50,635 nucleotides of DNA from Levilactobacillus koreensis JCM 16448 (GCF_001435525.1 NZ_AZDP01000120.1:30287-80921), one strand, 5' to 3'. Numbered from the stretch's first letter, positions 1-7,950 are shown. The notes: generated from the letters alone by a model not told the origin. Made by a program: numbers and translations.

Positions 1-58
1 TGGTATGAATCCTTGCCAATACTGGGACGAGACAGAGATTTCACCTTTCAATCTTTAG
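1..58 (+). mobile_element. Right end of a CTAAAGG-family element (copy F), cut by window start
   Basis: The first 58 bases match the right end of the repeat family seen at 15.5, 18.9 and 44.9 kb: a GAATCCTTGCCAAT segment, then GAGACAG, then the terminal repeat CTTTCAATCTTTAG at 45-58. The terminal repeat has one change from the family form CTTTCAACCTTTAG. The left part lies outside the window, so length and target duplication cannot be judged. Confidence 0.8.
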
Positions 59-113
59 CTCATTGGCTGCTTTTGTCGCCCGTTTCAGCAATATAAATTC
101 AGAGATACCAAAA

Positions 114-147
114 CGAGTCTGGGACAAAAGTCCTAGACTCGTTTTTT
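114..147. terminator. Intrinsic terminator, probably bidirectional
   Basis: A 12-bp stem with one mismatch (CGAGTCTGGGAC with GTCCTAGACTCG), a loop of four A and six T on the plus side. On the minus strand the stem is followed by four T, so it can end the gene at 157-480. The GTCTGGGACAAAAGTCC core recurs at several places in this window. Confidence 0.85.
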
Positions 148-156
148 ACAACAGCT

Positions 157-480
157 TTACTTTTTCTCAGTGCGTAATGATAAAGTATGGGCCGTTGCCT
201 TAGTCGCTGACTTGTCGCCCTGTTGGGGATGCTTGACCCCGAACTCGTAGACCCAATATAACCAGTAAGCGACGATGAGTTGTGAACCAGCGAACAACGC
301 GCTGTCGGCCGTAATGCCGACCAACGCGAAGGTTAAGGTTGGAACCAAGATGGCGTAACCAATGGGAAAAGTCAATGCCGTTCGGACTGAACGGTGCGTA
401 ACCCCAAGGGCGTATTGCGTGTAAATGACCAGAATGACTGCTGCGACTAAACAAGACGTTGCAATGTAGTTAGCTAACAT
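157..480 (-). CDS. Small three-helix membrane protein of unknown function
   Basis: This 107-residue protein is not one I recognise. It has three hydrophobic stretches at about residues 6-26, 36-56 and 62-82 and a charged C-terminal tail rich in Lys, Thr and His, so it is probably an integral membrane protein with a cytoplasmic tail. I chose the ATG at 480 because a GGAGG lies 11 bases before it. An in-frame GTG 12 bases upstream sits right against that ribosome site and is unlikely to be used. The gene stands alone, reads away from its neighbours and ends before the hairpin at 114-147. The intact frame, good ribosome site and hydrophobic pattern make it a real gene, but nothing here shows its role. 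Confidence 0.7.
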   Translation of the reverse strand: MLANYIATSCLVAAVILVIYTQYALGVTHRSVRTALTFPIGYAILVPTLTFALVGITADSALFAGSQLIVAYWLYWVYEFGVKHPQQGDKSATKATAHTLSLRTEKK

Positions 481-492
481 CGTCTTCCCCAC

Positions 493-804
493 CTCCGTAT
501 TTAAGATTATTAAGAGTATATCACAGTTTATGCAGTCAAAAAGGGAGCCAGAATTGGCCGAATTTTAAGGAATCGCGTTATACCGCCGTTTATGGCACTT
601 TGATGAGAAAACATTCTATGACTAAGCAAAGATTATTAGATAAAATGATGCATAATAAGGCTAATAAACTTATCAAACCATTATTGAACTGATAAAATGG
701 CTACAATTTAAATTTTACCGATTCTTGCTAAACCTTTGTCAGTAGTGACCTAATCGTCCTTAACGGGTGATTAACGGAATTATCAAATGTGACCAGCAAC
801 TAAA
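493..804. other. Intergenic region, AT-rich, no gene seen
   Basis: About 310 bases between two divergent genes. I see AT-rich sequence with no convincing frame, no RNA fold and no repeat. The promoters of the two flanking genes are expected here, but only the rightward one (805-834) is recognisable. Confidence 0.5.
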
Positions 805-834
805 TTGGTGCGAATTTTGTGGTAAGATTATACT
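805..834 (+). promoter_or_regulatory. Putative sigma-A promoter of the small gene at 858
   Basis: TTGGTG (805-810) and TATACT (829-834) are separated by 18 bases, 24 bases upstream of the start codon. Confidence 0.5.
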
Positions 835-857
835 TAAATTAAAAGGAGGTGAGGACA

Positions 858-1052
858 ATGATGACACCGACCGAAATTCAACATAAACTTCGCCGCGATC
901 TGTATACGATTACCGATGACTATGACATTACCATTGATAATCGCTTATATACCGAAGAAGAGTACGAGAATTTGAAGGATACATTGTTAACGCTCCACGA
1001 GTTAGGCATGGCGCCCCAAGACATGCAGCAACTCCTAGCCGTTAACGCCTAA
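858..1052 (+). CDS. Small acidic protein of unknown function (64 aa)
   Basis: A 64-residue, Asp/Glu-rich protein with no membrane segment or signal peptide. It is predicted mostly helical and contains a repeated Tyr/Asp pattern around residues 18-40. An excellent ribosome site, AGGAGGT, lies seven bases before the ATG at 858, and a second ATG follows at 861. The in-frame GTG at 849 overlaps the ribosome site and is rejected. A promoter is visible upstream, and a very short frame with its own ribosome site plus a terminator lie downstream. I do not recognise the family. Its size and acidity suit a small regulatory or binding protein, but that is only a guess. Confidence 0.65.
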   Translation: MMTPTEIQHKLRRDLYTITDDYDITIDNRLYTEEEYENLKDTLLTLHELGMAPQDMQQLLAVNA

Positions 1053-1077
1053 ATAAAATAAGTGAGGTGACTCAATC

Positions 1078-1125
1078 ATGGATGCTGATATCCCATCAGG
1101 TTCAATCCAGTCTAGAAAGTGCTAA
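1078..1125 (+). CDS. Putative 15-residue peptide MDADIPSGSIQSRKC
   Basis: A very short frame starts at ATG 1078, with GTGAGGTGA placed properly upstream, and stops at 1123-1125. The stop codon lies inside the left arm of the terminator hairpin at 1116-1160, so ribosomes finishing this peptide would cover the terminator stem. That is the geometry of a leader peptide or a translation-coupled terminator, although nothing obvious is controlled downstream. It begins 25 bases after the previous stop and is probably on the same transcript. Confidence 0.35.
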   Translation: MDADIPSGSIQSRKC

Positions 1126-1160
1126 TGTTGGTTAAATTAACCCAGCGTTAGCACTTTTTT
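1116..1160 (+). terminator. Intrinsic terminator
   Basis: AAGTGCTAA pairs with TTAGCACTT, extended by GTTGG with CCCAGC, followed by a run of six T. Confidence 0.85.
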
Positions 1161-1488
1161 GATGGCTTTTTTTACATAGGAGTACATCCGCTACTTGCTG
1201 GTAAGGACAGGGGACGCAACGTCTTAGTCAATTGATTTTGGCAGCAGCTAGCAAGTGCCTTTAGTTAGGCCAATAACGATACCCAGTTCGTTGCTAAAGG
1301 CCTAGAAAGCCGCCGTCTCCCAGACAAGTTACCATTTTCTCATAGTCTCATCATTCTAGCGGTAAAGATGGGGGAGGTTCCTAATTCACTGGGGTCCGGC
1401 GAGCCTTTATAATGAACCTTGTAAGTGAAGGTTTTGTAAACGTATTTGAAAAATGATGAGGACTTTTAAACGAACGGGGACGTCTACA
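1161..1488. other. Intergenic region with no recognised feature
   Basis: About 330 bases after the terminator. I see no convincing frame, RNA fold or repeat. A GTAAGTGAAGGTTTTGTAAACG stretch near 1421-1442 is AT-rich and could hold the promoter of the next gene, but no clean -35/-10 pair stands out. Confidence 0.4.
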
Positions 1489-1809
1489 ATGGATGAAGAA
1501 AAATTATCAGCTGAAGAGTCACAGGTGCTGGACGCGCTAAAGGAGATTATTGATCCGGAGCTTGGCATCGACTTGGTCAATCTTGGGTTGATCTACGACG
1601 TGACCGTGACGGGAAAACATTGCGATGTGACCATGACGTTGACGACGATGGGCTGCCCAATCGGTAACGTGTTGGCCAGTCAGATCAGTCAGGCCGTCAT
1701 GTCCGTTCCCGTTGTCGAAACGTGTGATTTGAATCTCGTGTGGGAACCAGCTTGGAACATTGACATGATGAGCCGCTACGCCAAGGTTGCCCTGGGGGTT
1801 CATGGCTAA
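1489..1809 (+). CDS. MIP18/DUF59 family iron-sulfur cluster assembly factor
   Basis: A 106-residue protein of the MIP18 (DUF59, PaaD/SufT-like) family. Known members help insert Fe-S clusters into client proteins in the cytoplasm. The family signature is visible: DPELGIDLVNLGLIYDV near residues 22-38 and a TTMGCPIGN motif with the conserved Cys near residue 57. The length is usual for the family. I start at ATG 1489, eight bases after GGGGA; the upstream in-frame ATG at 1453 has no ribosome site. The gene stands alone, with no suf operon nearby, as is common in lactobacilli. It converges on the regulator at 1859-2467, and the hairpin between them ends that gene. Confidence 0.88.
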   Translation: MDEEKLSAEESQVLDALKEIIDPELGIDLVNLGLIYDVTVTGKHCDVTMTLTTMGCPIGNVLASQISQAVMSVPVVETCDLNLVWEPAWNIDMMSRYAKVALGVHG

Positions 1810-1834
1810 AAAGTGGGCAATAAAAAAGGCCCAC
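1808..1834 (-). terminator. Terminator of the minus-strand regulator gene
   Basis: Read on the minus strand, GTGGGC pairs with GCCCAC around a T-rich loop and is followed by five T. It lies just after the stop of the gene at 1859-2467. Confidence 0.7.
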
Positions 1835-1858
1835 GACGGATGTCGCAGACCGCGTAGC

Positions 1859-2467
1859 CTAAGCTGTAATGAGATTGTTTAACAACGCATAGCGCACCAA
1901 TTCTGGTCGCGAATGCATATGTAGTTTGCGCATGACGTTGGACTTGTGCGCCTCAACGGTCTTGGGTGAGATGAATAGGTCGGCTGCGATTTCCTTGTTG
2001 GAATAGCCTAAAACCATGTACGGGAAGACTTCCACCTCGCGCTTGGAAAGACACGTGTAACTGTGTGAGATGAGGTTTAGCCGTGTCGGGCAGGGATTGA
2101 GTCTAGCGTCGACGTAACGTTGATCGTCCAGCGCTTGTTTGATTGCAAAAATGATTTCGTGGTTTGGTGCGTCCTGCAACAGGTAGGCGTTCGCACCGGC
2201 ATCTAGGACTTGTTCAACCTGATACTTTTCCAAATGTTGGCCGAGAACGACGACCTTTAAGGCGGGGCAATCGCGATGAATGTCAGCGACCCAGTCGTAA
2301 TCTGTGAGTTGGTCGGGAATCATGAGCAATAGATCCAGGTCAGAAAGTGCGGTTTCGTAGGGGGTCGTCAGGTGGGCATCGACGGTGAGGTCCGGCTGTT
2401 GATTGACCAAAAAAGTAAGCCGATTTTTAAATGACGGTGATTGACTTAATAGACCAATGTGGGACAT
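1859..2467 (-). CDS. LuxR-family regulator with a degenerate receiver domain
   Basis: A 202-residue protein with an N-terminal receiver-like fold (about 1-120) and a clear LuxR/NarL helix-turn-helix (about 138-200, with the SKREVEVF and NKEIA...SPKTVEAH patterns). It should bind DNA and regulate transcription. The receiver lacks the usual phosphorylation chemistry. Where NarL-type proteins have an Asp pair near the N-terminus there is Ser-Gln (residues 8-9), the phospho-acceptor position after DLLLM is Ile50, and the conserved Lys after AYLL is Gln98. It is therefore probably not switched by a histidine kinase, and none is adjacent. The start follows GGAGG by nine bases. It diverges from the VIT transporter gene, which is a reasonable but unproven target. 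Confidence 0.88.
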   Translation of the reverse strand: MSHIGLLSQSPSFKNRLTFLVNQQPDLTVDAHLTTPYETALSDLDLLLMIPDQLTDYDWVADIHRDCPALKVVVLGQHLEKYQVEQVLDAGANAYLLQDAPNHEIIFAIKQALDDQRYVDARLNPCPTRLNLISHSYTCLSKREVEVFPYMVLGYSNKEIAADLFISPKTVEAHKSNVMRKLHMHSRPELVRYALLNNLITA

Positions 2468-2506
2468 AGCAGAGGACCTCCAGATTGAATGATTGTGTTT
2501 TTGCAG

Positions 2507-2529
2507 ACTGATAAAAATCTATTATCAGT
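2507..2529. promoter_or_regulatory. Inverted repeat between divergent regulator and transporter
   Basis: TGATAA, seven bases, then TTATCA forms a perfect 6-bp inverted repeat in the intergenic space between the LuxR-type gene and the VIT gene. It could be an operator; no other support. Confidence 0.3.
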
Positions 2530-2603
2530 GTAACATGATTTGATAACGGTTTCAAAGGTTACTTGCGTATTTTTGAGCAAATACATAGAAAGAAAAGGAT
2601 GTT

Positions 2604-3329
2604 GTGGTTATGCAAGGGAATCCAGTCTTATCAGCTAGAGAAAAGAAGATGTCTACTGCCGCTGCGGGAATTTTTAATAAACTCAACCGGGTACGGGCAT
2701 TGGTCTTGGGCTCGAATGACGGTATCGTGTCAACGGCTGGACTAGTGATTGGTGTCACACAAGCTAACCATTCCGTCATGGCTGCCTTGTTGGCCGGGCT
2801 ATTTACCGTGCTGGCAGGGGCACTGTCCATGGCGGGCGGGGAATACTCGTCGGTTTCCTCCCAACGCGACATGCAAAAGGCGTTGGCCCAGCAGGTCAAG
2901 GCAGAACTCGTGACGGAACAAGAGGTCATTCTCCAGCGATTGAGAGTGAAGCTGCAAAGCTATGGATTTGAAGTACTTGAGGCCATTAACTTATCCCGCC
3001 GGTTAATCGAGAACGAGAATATCAATGTGATCCTTTACCTGCTCTATGGCATCACGTACAAGCGCTATACCAGCCCGCTACAGGCTGCCGTGACCGATGG
3101 CCTAGCATTTACCCTGGGGGCCTCCTTGCCGCTGAGTTGTATCGTCTGGCTCCCTGAGCCCTACAAGATTGGTGGTACCATGATTGGCGTCGTCTTGGCC
3201 CTGCTCATCACCGGCTACGTTGGTGCGCGCCTCGGCCATGCCAACGCTAAGGTGGGGATGCTACGGAACGCTGTGGTCGGGTTACTGACCATGGGCATTA
3301 GCTACTTTATTGGGTCGTTGTGGCAATAG
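2604..3329 (+). CDS. VIT/CCC1 family iron-manganese transporter
   Basis: A 241-residue membrane protein of the VIT1/CCC1 family. Family members move Fe2+ or Mn2+ across membranes, and bacterial ones probably act in efflux or storage-linked transport. The first helix carries the signature GSNDGIVSTAGLVIGV (about residues 36-51). An AGALSMAGGEYSSV motif follows (about 71-84), then a charged cytoplasmic stretch (about 85-140), which in the family holds metal-binding acidic residues, and three more hydrophobic helices. The gene may start at GTG 2604 or ATG 2610; AAAGG at about 2595 suits either. It diverges from the orphan LuxR-type gene. With CorA and MntH elsewhere in the window it suggests active metal homeostasis. 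Confidence 0.9.
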   Translation: MVMQGNPVLSAREKKMSTAAAGIFNKLNRVRALVLGSNDGIVSTAGLVIGVTQANHSVMAALLAGLFTVLAGALSMAGGEYSSVSSQRDMQKALAQQVKAELVTEQEVILQRLRVKLQSYGFEVLEAINLSRRLIENENINVILYLLYGITYKRYTSPLQAAVTDGLAFTLGASLPLSCIVWLPEPYKIGGTMIGVVLALLITGYVGARLGHANAKVGMLRNAVVGLLTMGISYFIGSLWQ

Positions 3330-3345
3330 GATTTTTTGATCATAG

Positions 3346-3367
3346 TGTGGCTCTCAGAGAGATCACA
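3346..3367. other. Hairpin without T-run
   Basis: GTGTG and TCTC pair with AGAG and CACAC around a two-base loop, just after the VIT stop codon. There is no T tract, so it may be a processing or stability hairpin in the 3' end. Confidence 0.4.
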
Positions 3368-3430
3368 CCTTAGCTGCTTTGATTAGTAGTGGTTACTGGC
3401 AAGTCTGACAAATCAATACAGGGATAAAAG

Positions 3431-3462
3431 CAGTCGGTAGAATCCATATCGGCTGTTTTTTT
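3431..3462 (+). terminator. Intrinsic terminator of the VIT gene
   Basis: CAGTCGGTA pairs with TATCGGCTG (with wobble pairs) and is followed by seven T. The 290 bases after it, up to the next start codon, hold no other recognised feature. Confidence 0.75.
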
Positions 3463-3756
3463 GCGTTCGTGATTATCTGTAAAAAATTCGGCGCACTAGT
3501 CAACCATTAAGTTAGTAAGTCACTTAGTCGCTGTGCGTGAAAAGTTGACGTGATTTTCAAAAAAAGCTAGTCACCAGCGCTGAGCAGACTTACACTAAAG
3601 CTATGCTCAGATTGAAAACTAGTCGCTTGAAATGACTCAACTATTGATATACCAGGCTTCCTGGCTCCTATTACAAAGATACTTTTGGAGGGGGAGCACG
3701 CTTGCTGTCACGCAAAGAACCAGCAAGCCGACATTATAATACGAGGAGGGATCGTT

Positions 3757-4926
3757 GTGAAAAATTTGCGTCAACCGGATTCGGGATTTTCCTGGTTCTA
3801 CCAACGATTTTTGAATAATCACATTACGATTCTGTTATTAAATATTTTTCTGCTATTATTGGTGCTCAACGAGCTTATGCAAAATGCTTGGCTGTTGACG
3901 CCCATCTGGAAATTCATTGGTATTGCCATGCCGGCCGTCGTAGTTGCTGGAATCCTATTCTACGTGCTGGACCCATTTGTCCACTTGATGGAGCGCCGAT
4001 TACATCTTCGAACCGGGTTAGCGATTGCCATCGCCATGATCGTCACAGTCACGGTTATCGTGCTAATTTTTCTCAACCTGATTCCATTTCTAGCGCGCCA
4101 AACGACCGGGGCTATTTCGGCACTTCCACAGTTTTCTAACGATATGTTGCGGAATCTGAATCGCCTGAATCAGCAGCACCACTGGCTGTCAAACGACAAC
4201 TTGAACGACATCAACCAGCGTGTGACCACCTACTTCTCCAAGCGGGGACTGAACCTGCTGACGGGGACGCTGAGTTCATTGGGGAACGTCGTAACGACCG
4301 TGAGCGATTGGATCATCACGCTGATCACCGCGCCGCTGGTCCTGTTCTTCATGTTGAAGGACGGCTCGCGTTTTCCACATTATGTCAGTCAAGTCGTGCC
4401 GACCGCTTACCGGGATCGTTTTGTGATCATGCTCGACCAGATGAACGTGAAGGTCAGTTCCTATGTGCGTGGTCAATTGACCGTGGCGCTGTGCGTGCTG
4501 ATCATCTTTACCACCGGTTATTCAATCATTGGCCTACGCTATGCACTGCTGATTGGCCTGATTGCTGGACCACTAAATTTGATTCCCTACTTTGGTTCGG
4601 CCATCGCGCTGGTGCCCGCACTGATTATGGGGGTCGTGACCAGTCCGTCAATGCTATTGGGCGTGGTCATCGTCTATTTGATCGAATGGGTCTTGGAAAC
4701 GCAGGTCCTGTCACCCCTGATCATGGGCAACAGCCTCGCTATGCATCCCATTACCATCGTCTTCGTGCTGCTGGCCGGGGGCAAAATGTTTGGTCTCGTT
4801 GGCGTCATCTTCGGGGTACCCGGGTTTGCCGTCCTCAAGGTTCTGGCGACCACTGGTTTTCAGTGGTACCAGGAATACTCGGCGCTTTACCCGGATGTTT
4901 TGCCACCGGACGAGCTCGAACCTTAA
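3757..4926 (+). CDS. AI-2E (PerM/YdiK) family permease
   Basis: A 389-residue polytopic membrane protein of the AI-2E transporter family (TqsA/YdiK/PerM group). It has about eight transmembrane helices and the family hallmarks PLVLFFMLKDG in the middle and a conserved GPLNLIPYFGSAIAL segment followed by a long C-terminal helix pair. Members have been linked to AI-2 export or Na+/H+ exchange, but the name is not proof of substrate. LuxS, which makes the AI-2 precursor, is at the far end of this window, so an AI-2 role is possible. I chose GTG 3757 because GAGGAGGG lies just upstream; the longer frame from 3685 lacks a matching site. A strong terminator follows, so it is monocistronic. Confidence 0.88.
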   Translation: MKNLRQPDSGFSWFYQRFLNNHITILLLNIFLLLLVLNELMQNAWLLTPIWKFIGIAMPAVVVAGILFYVLDPFVHLMERRLHLRTGLAIAIAMIVTVTVIVLIFLNLIPFLARQTTGAISALPQFSNDMLRNLNRLNQQHHWLSNDNLNDINQRVTTYFSKRGLNLLTGTLSSLGNVVTTVSDWIITLITAPLVLFFMLKDGSRFPHYVSQVVPTAYRDRFVIMLDQMNVKVSSYVRGQLTVALCVLIIFTTGYSIIGLRYALLIGLIAGPLNLIPYFGSAIALVPALIMGVVTSPSMLLGVVIVYLIEWVLETQVLSPLIMGNSLAMHPITIVFVLLAGGKMFGLVGVIFGVPGFAVLKVLATTGFQWYQEYSALYPDVLPPDELEP

Positions 4927-4965
4927 GCGTTTATTAACACCATGATATAACTTTAATTCACACGG

Positions 4966-5001
4966 AAACGGCGGTGCCAATACGGTTACCACCGTTTTTT
5001 T
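4966..5001 (+). terminator. Intrinsic terminator
   Basis: AAACGGCGGT pairs with ACCACCGTTT and runs into seven T. Confidence 0.9.
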
Positions 5002-5107
5002 GTGGTCTCGTCATCAGTCAGTTAGGTGGGTCATCCCACCAACTTTAAGTTTCCGACAAGCCCCGTTTGCCATAATCGTTCCATGTTATGAAATGGAGGC
5101 GACTCGA

Positions 5108-6565
5108 ATGAATTTTTTCAAGCGGGCCTGGTTGAACGTGTGGGCGAAGAAGGGCCGGTCAGTTCTGCTGATCTTGGTCTCATCCGCTATTCTCATGTTT
5201 GTTCTGGCCGGGTTATTGATTAGAAGTGCCGCGGTCAAGGCGACTGACCAAGCGAAGGCGAATGTCGGCGCAACGGTGACGTTGTCGGCGAACCGGCAGG
5301 CGGCGTTTAAGAAGATGCAGAATAGTTCCAGAAGTAAGTCCAGTCGACCGAAGATGACGCTGACGCCGGTCAAGCTGAGTGATGCGACGAAGATTACCAA
5401 GTTGAGCAATATCAGCAGCTACAACGTGACCAGTTCAACGTCGGTCAACGCCAAGTCCTACGACACGGTCTCGACCAGTTCAGGCCTGAGTGGCGGCAAT
5501 AGTGGCGGTCCCGGTGGGATGAAATCGTCGACGAGCACGGGTGACACCCAAATTGATGGGGTCACAAGCACCAGTCTCGCCACCGACTTCAGCAGTAAAC
5601 AGAGCAAAATCACCAAAGGTCGTGGCATCACCGCGGCCGACAAGAATACGAACCACGTGGTGATCGAAAAGGACCTGGCGAGCCAGAATAATTTGACGGT
5701 CGGCGATACCATCACGGTCAAGGAAGCCACCGGTAGCAAGGATAAGGTCAAGTTAAAGATCGTCGGCATCTACAAGGCCAGTTCAACGAGTTCTAGCTCG
5801 GCTGGCCCAATGAGTACCGACCCGGCCAACACTATGTATACCTCATACACACTGGCCAACACCTTTAAGGGTACCAAGTATGCGGGTACGGCAGATTCCG
5901 TGACGTTTAACGTCAGTAATCCGGCCAAGGTCAGCAGTGTGAAGACGGCTGGCAAGAAGCTGATCAACACCAGCAAATACGCTCTGAGCACGGACGATTC
6001 CAGTTACCAAACGGTCAAGGCGTCCATGAGTAACGTGGAGAGCTTTGCCAACAAGATTGTCTGGCTGGTGGCGATTGCCGGAACGATTATCTTGGCGCTG
6101 ATCGTCATCTTGATGATTCGCGAACGGCGCTTTGAGATTGGCGTGCTCCTCTCGTTAGGAGAAGCGCGGTGGAAGATCGTTGCCCAGTTCTTTGCGGAAA
6201 TGTTGATGGTCATTGTGGTGGCCGTTGCGATTGCGGGTGTTGGCGGTAAGTTTGTCGGTAGCCAACTCGGCTCGCAACTGGTCTCTCAGAGCACGACCAC
6301 GACACAGACAACGACCAGTTCGACTGGCCAACCCGGTGGTAGCGGGGCGCCTGGTGGCAGTGGCATGAAGGGCGGCAATGGTGGCCCTGGTAACATGAGC
6401 CAGAGTGCCAACAGTAAAGCGGCCAAGACCGAACTCGATGTGTCCGTTAGCGCGGTTAATTTGGCGGAACTCGGCGGTTTTGGTTTAGCCATCACGTTCC
6501 TGTCGATCATGATCGCCTCCGGTGGGATCTTACGACTGGAGCCGAAGAAAGTACTGATTTCCTAA
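5108..6565 (+). CDS. FtsX/MacB-like ABC transporter permease with low-complexity extracellular segments
   Basis: A 485-residue permease of the FtsX/MacB type. One N-terminal helix (about 18-40) is followed by a large extracytoplasmic MacB-like domain (about 41-315) very rich in Ser, Thr and Lys. The characteristic C-terminal FtsX unit follows, with a helix ending in IRERRFEIGVLLSLGEARWKI. Between the last two helices is an unusual Gly/Pro/Ser/Met-rich stretch (about residues 400-445), and a shorter GGNSGGPGG patch occurs near residue 133. ATG 5108 has GGAGG nine bases upstream. The ATPase gene begins 13 bases downstream, so the two form an operon. Such pairs often export peptides or lipids or act in envelope stress, frequently next to two-component systems; none is adjacent here. 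The substrate is unknown. Confidence 0.88.
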   Translation: MNFFKRAWLNVWAKKGRSVLLILVSSAILMFVLAGLLIRSAAVKATDQAKANVGATVTLSANRQAAFKKMQNSSRSKSSRPKMTLTPVKLSDATKITKLSNISSYNVTSSTSVNAKSYDTVSTSSGLSGGNSGGPGGMKSSTSTGDTQIDGVTSTSLATDFSSKQSKITKGRGITAADKNTNHVVIEKDLASQNNLTVGDTITVKEATGSKDKVKLKIVGIYKASSTSSSSAGPMSTDPANTMYTSYTLANTFKGTKYAGTADSVTFNVSNPAKVSSVKTAGKKLINTSKYALSTDDSSYQTVKASMSNVESFANKIVWLVAIAGTIILALIVILMIRERRFEIGVLLSLGEARWKIVAQFFAEMLMVIVVAVAIAGVGGKFVGSQLGSQLVSQSTTTTQTTTSSTGQPGGSGAPGGSGMKGGNGGPGNMSQSANSKAAKTELDVSVSAVNLAELGGFGLAITFLSIMIASGGILRLEPKKVLIS

Positions 6566-6578
6566 GGAGGGACGCCAA

Positions 6579-7238
6579 TTGCTAAAAACACAAGGCCTGG
6601 GGTACTGGTACCAGGATAAGGATCAACCGTTGTTCCAAGACATCAATCTCGAATTCGAAGTCGGTCAATCCTACGCGATTCTCGGTCATTCTGGGACGGG
6701 GAAAACGACGTTCCTGTCCCTGATTGCGGGACTAGACAAACCCAAGGCAGGTGACATTCTGTTGGATGACCGGTCGTTAAAGAAAATTGGTCTAACTAAT
6801 TACCGTCGCCATGACGTGTCTATCGTCTTTCAGGCCTACAACCTGTTTACCTACATGTCGCCACTGAATAACTTGTTAACGGCCATGGCCATTACGGGAG
6901 CGGAACATGCGGGTGACAAGGACTTTGCCCTGAAGACGTTAAATGATTTGGGAATCGGCGCCGACCTCGCGACTAGAAACGTCCAGCACCTCTCCGGTGG
7001 CCAGCAACAGCGAGTCGCCATCGCCCGGACGATGGCGTGTGACGCGCAACTAGTCGTGGCCGATGAGCCAACGGGAAACTTGGATGAGGACAATACCAAA
7101 GGGGTCATTGAACAGTTCCAGCGCATCGCGCACGACCGGCAGAAGTGCGTGATCATCGTGACCCACGAGCCGGACGTGGCCAGTCAGTGTGACCACCAAT
7201 ATCGCCTCGAAAACAAGCAGTTCACGGAGTTGGTTTAA
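6579..7238 (+). CDS. MacB/LolD-type ABC transporter ATP-binding protein
   Basis: A 219-residue ATPase that pairs with the upstream FtsX-like permease. Visible motifs are Walker A GHSGTGKT (36-43), Q-loop Gln85 in VFQAYNLF, signature LSGGQ (138-142), Walker B LVVADEP (158-164) and the switch His in IIVTHEP near 196. This is the LolD/MacB/SalX subfamily. The start is TTG 6579, seven bases after AAGGAGGG; no ATG is placed better. The gene is co-transcribed with the permease. A hairpin-rich repeat (copy G) begins within about 10 bases of its stop codon, and no ordinary terminator is seen. Confidence 0.93.
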   Translation: MLKTQGLGYWYQDKDQPLFQDINLEFEVGQSYAILGHSGTGKTTFLSLIAGLDKPKAGDILLDDRSLKKIGLTNYRRHDVSIVFQAYNLFTYMSPLNNLLTAMAITGAEHAGDKDFALKTLNDLGIGADLATRNVQHLSGGQQQRVAIARTMACDAQLVVADEPTGNLDEDNTKGVIEQFQRIAHDRQKCVIIVTHEPDVASQCDHQYRLENKQFTELV

Positions 7239-7249
7239 ATGGTTCACCT

Positions 7250-7431
7250 ACGGCAGCCAGCCACGCCGTCCTGTGGGGACCGACCGAAGCCACGGAGCGG
7301 TCTTCGGTCTCGACTTGAAGCCGCGGAACCCACGCGTCTTCAAGTGCGTCCCGTGGTGTCAGTCAGCTGAAAGAACGCTGACTAACACCACCGACACAGG
7401 ACTCTGTGCCTGGCTGCCTCCGGCTGTTTAA
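7250..7431 (-). repeat. Structured repeat copy G (hairpin core, no terminal repeats)
   Basis: About 180 bases directly after the ABC gene. On the plus strand I see a closing stem (GGCAGCCAG with CTGGCTGCC), an inner stem (CCTGTG with CACAGG) and three hairpins. These are GACCGAA/TTCGGTC, CTTGAAG/CTTCAAG holding CGCG/CGCG, and GTGGTGT/ACACCAC holding AGTCAGC/GCTGACT. The order and spacers match the cores of copies A and D, but the stem sequences differ. The CTAAAGG ends are absent. Orientation is opposite to copy A. Confidence 0.75.
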
Positions 7432-7734
7432 GCCAATTCGGTGAGCTGAACTGGTTTATCGGGTTTTAAGTCACTAATGTGTCATATGCTTCAGTTGTCT
7501 GGTCATGGTTATTTATCAGTCGAATAAACAAGTTAGTGTGCCACGTGTTGTCCATTAGGGACTGGAGCGTGACGCACTTTTTGATTGGTCTGGTCATCAT
7601 CAATGAATGAGGTATCTGGGGATACTAAGCCGTTTAGAAGAAATTATCGAACCAGGCTACAGTATGGAATTGGCTAGAAGATGTTATCAGCTGACAACTA
7701 GGCCTGTACTTTCAAAAAGTACGTGTTAAAATAA
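7432..7734. other. Intergenic region between two structured repeats
   Basis: About 300 bases with no credible gene. A perfect GTACTT/AAGTAC hairpin lies at 7711-7727, followed by GTGTTAAAAT, which could be a -10 region for the downstream gene. Nothing else is recognised. Confidence 0.35.
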
Positions 7735-7757
7735 TCAACAATACACTTGGCATTAGC

Positions 7758-7912
7758 TTAGTCGTAGGATGACAGGTACGGAACCCTGTGTCGGTGTTCT
7801 TAGGCCGAGAGAACTTCTCGGTCTTAGCACACGGGTCGGGATTGGTTTTGCGAGGCTTCAGGTCTACCCCACAGGGTGGAGTATCTGGCAGCCGGAGACG
7901 AACTGTGAATGC
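7758..7912 (+). repeat. Structured repeat copy H (hairpin core, no terminal repeats)
   Basis: About 155 bases before the FAD-oxidase gene. CCCTGTG near its start pairs with CCACAGGG near its end. Inside is a hairpin GGCCGAG/CTCGGTC at the place where copy G has AGTCAGC/GCTGACT and copy A has TGGCTG/CAGCCA. It ends in GGCAGCCGGAG, the sequence that also closes the core in copies A and B. It lacks CTAAAGG ends. Confidence 0.65.
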
Positions 7913-7950
7913 CAAGGAGCGTTTAAAACTAATTGAAGAGGGTCTTCAGT

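Noticed and set aside
2552-2929. 125-codon minus-strand frame over the VIT gene
   Set aside because: It is antisense to a well-supported transporter gene, has no ribosome site and shows no family match.
4308-4937. 209-codon frame overlapping the AI-2E permease in another frame
   Set aside because: It has no membrane pattern or ribosome site and lies inside a convincing eight-helix permease.
7189-7431. 80-codon plus-strand frame across repeat G
   Set aside because: It overlaps the ABC ATPase end and consists of palindromic repeat sequence with no ribosome site.
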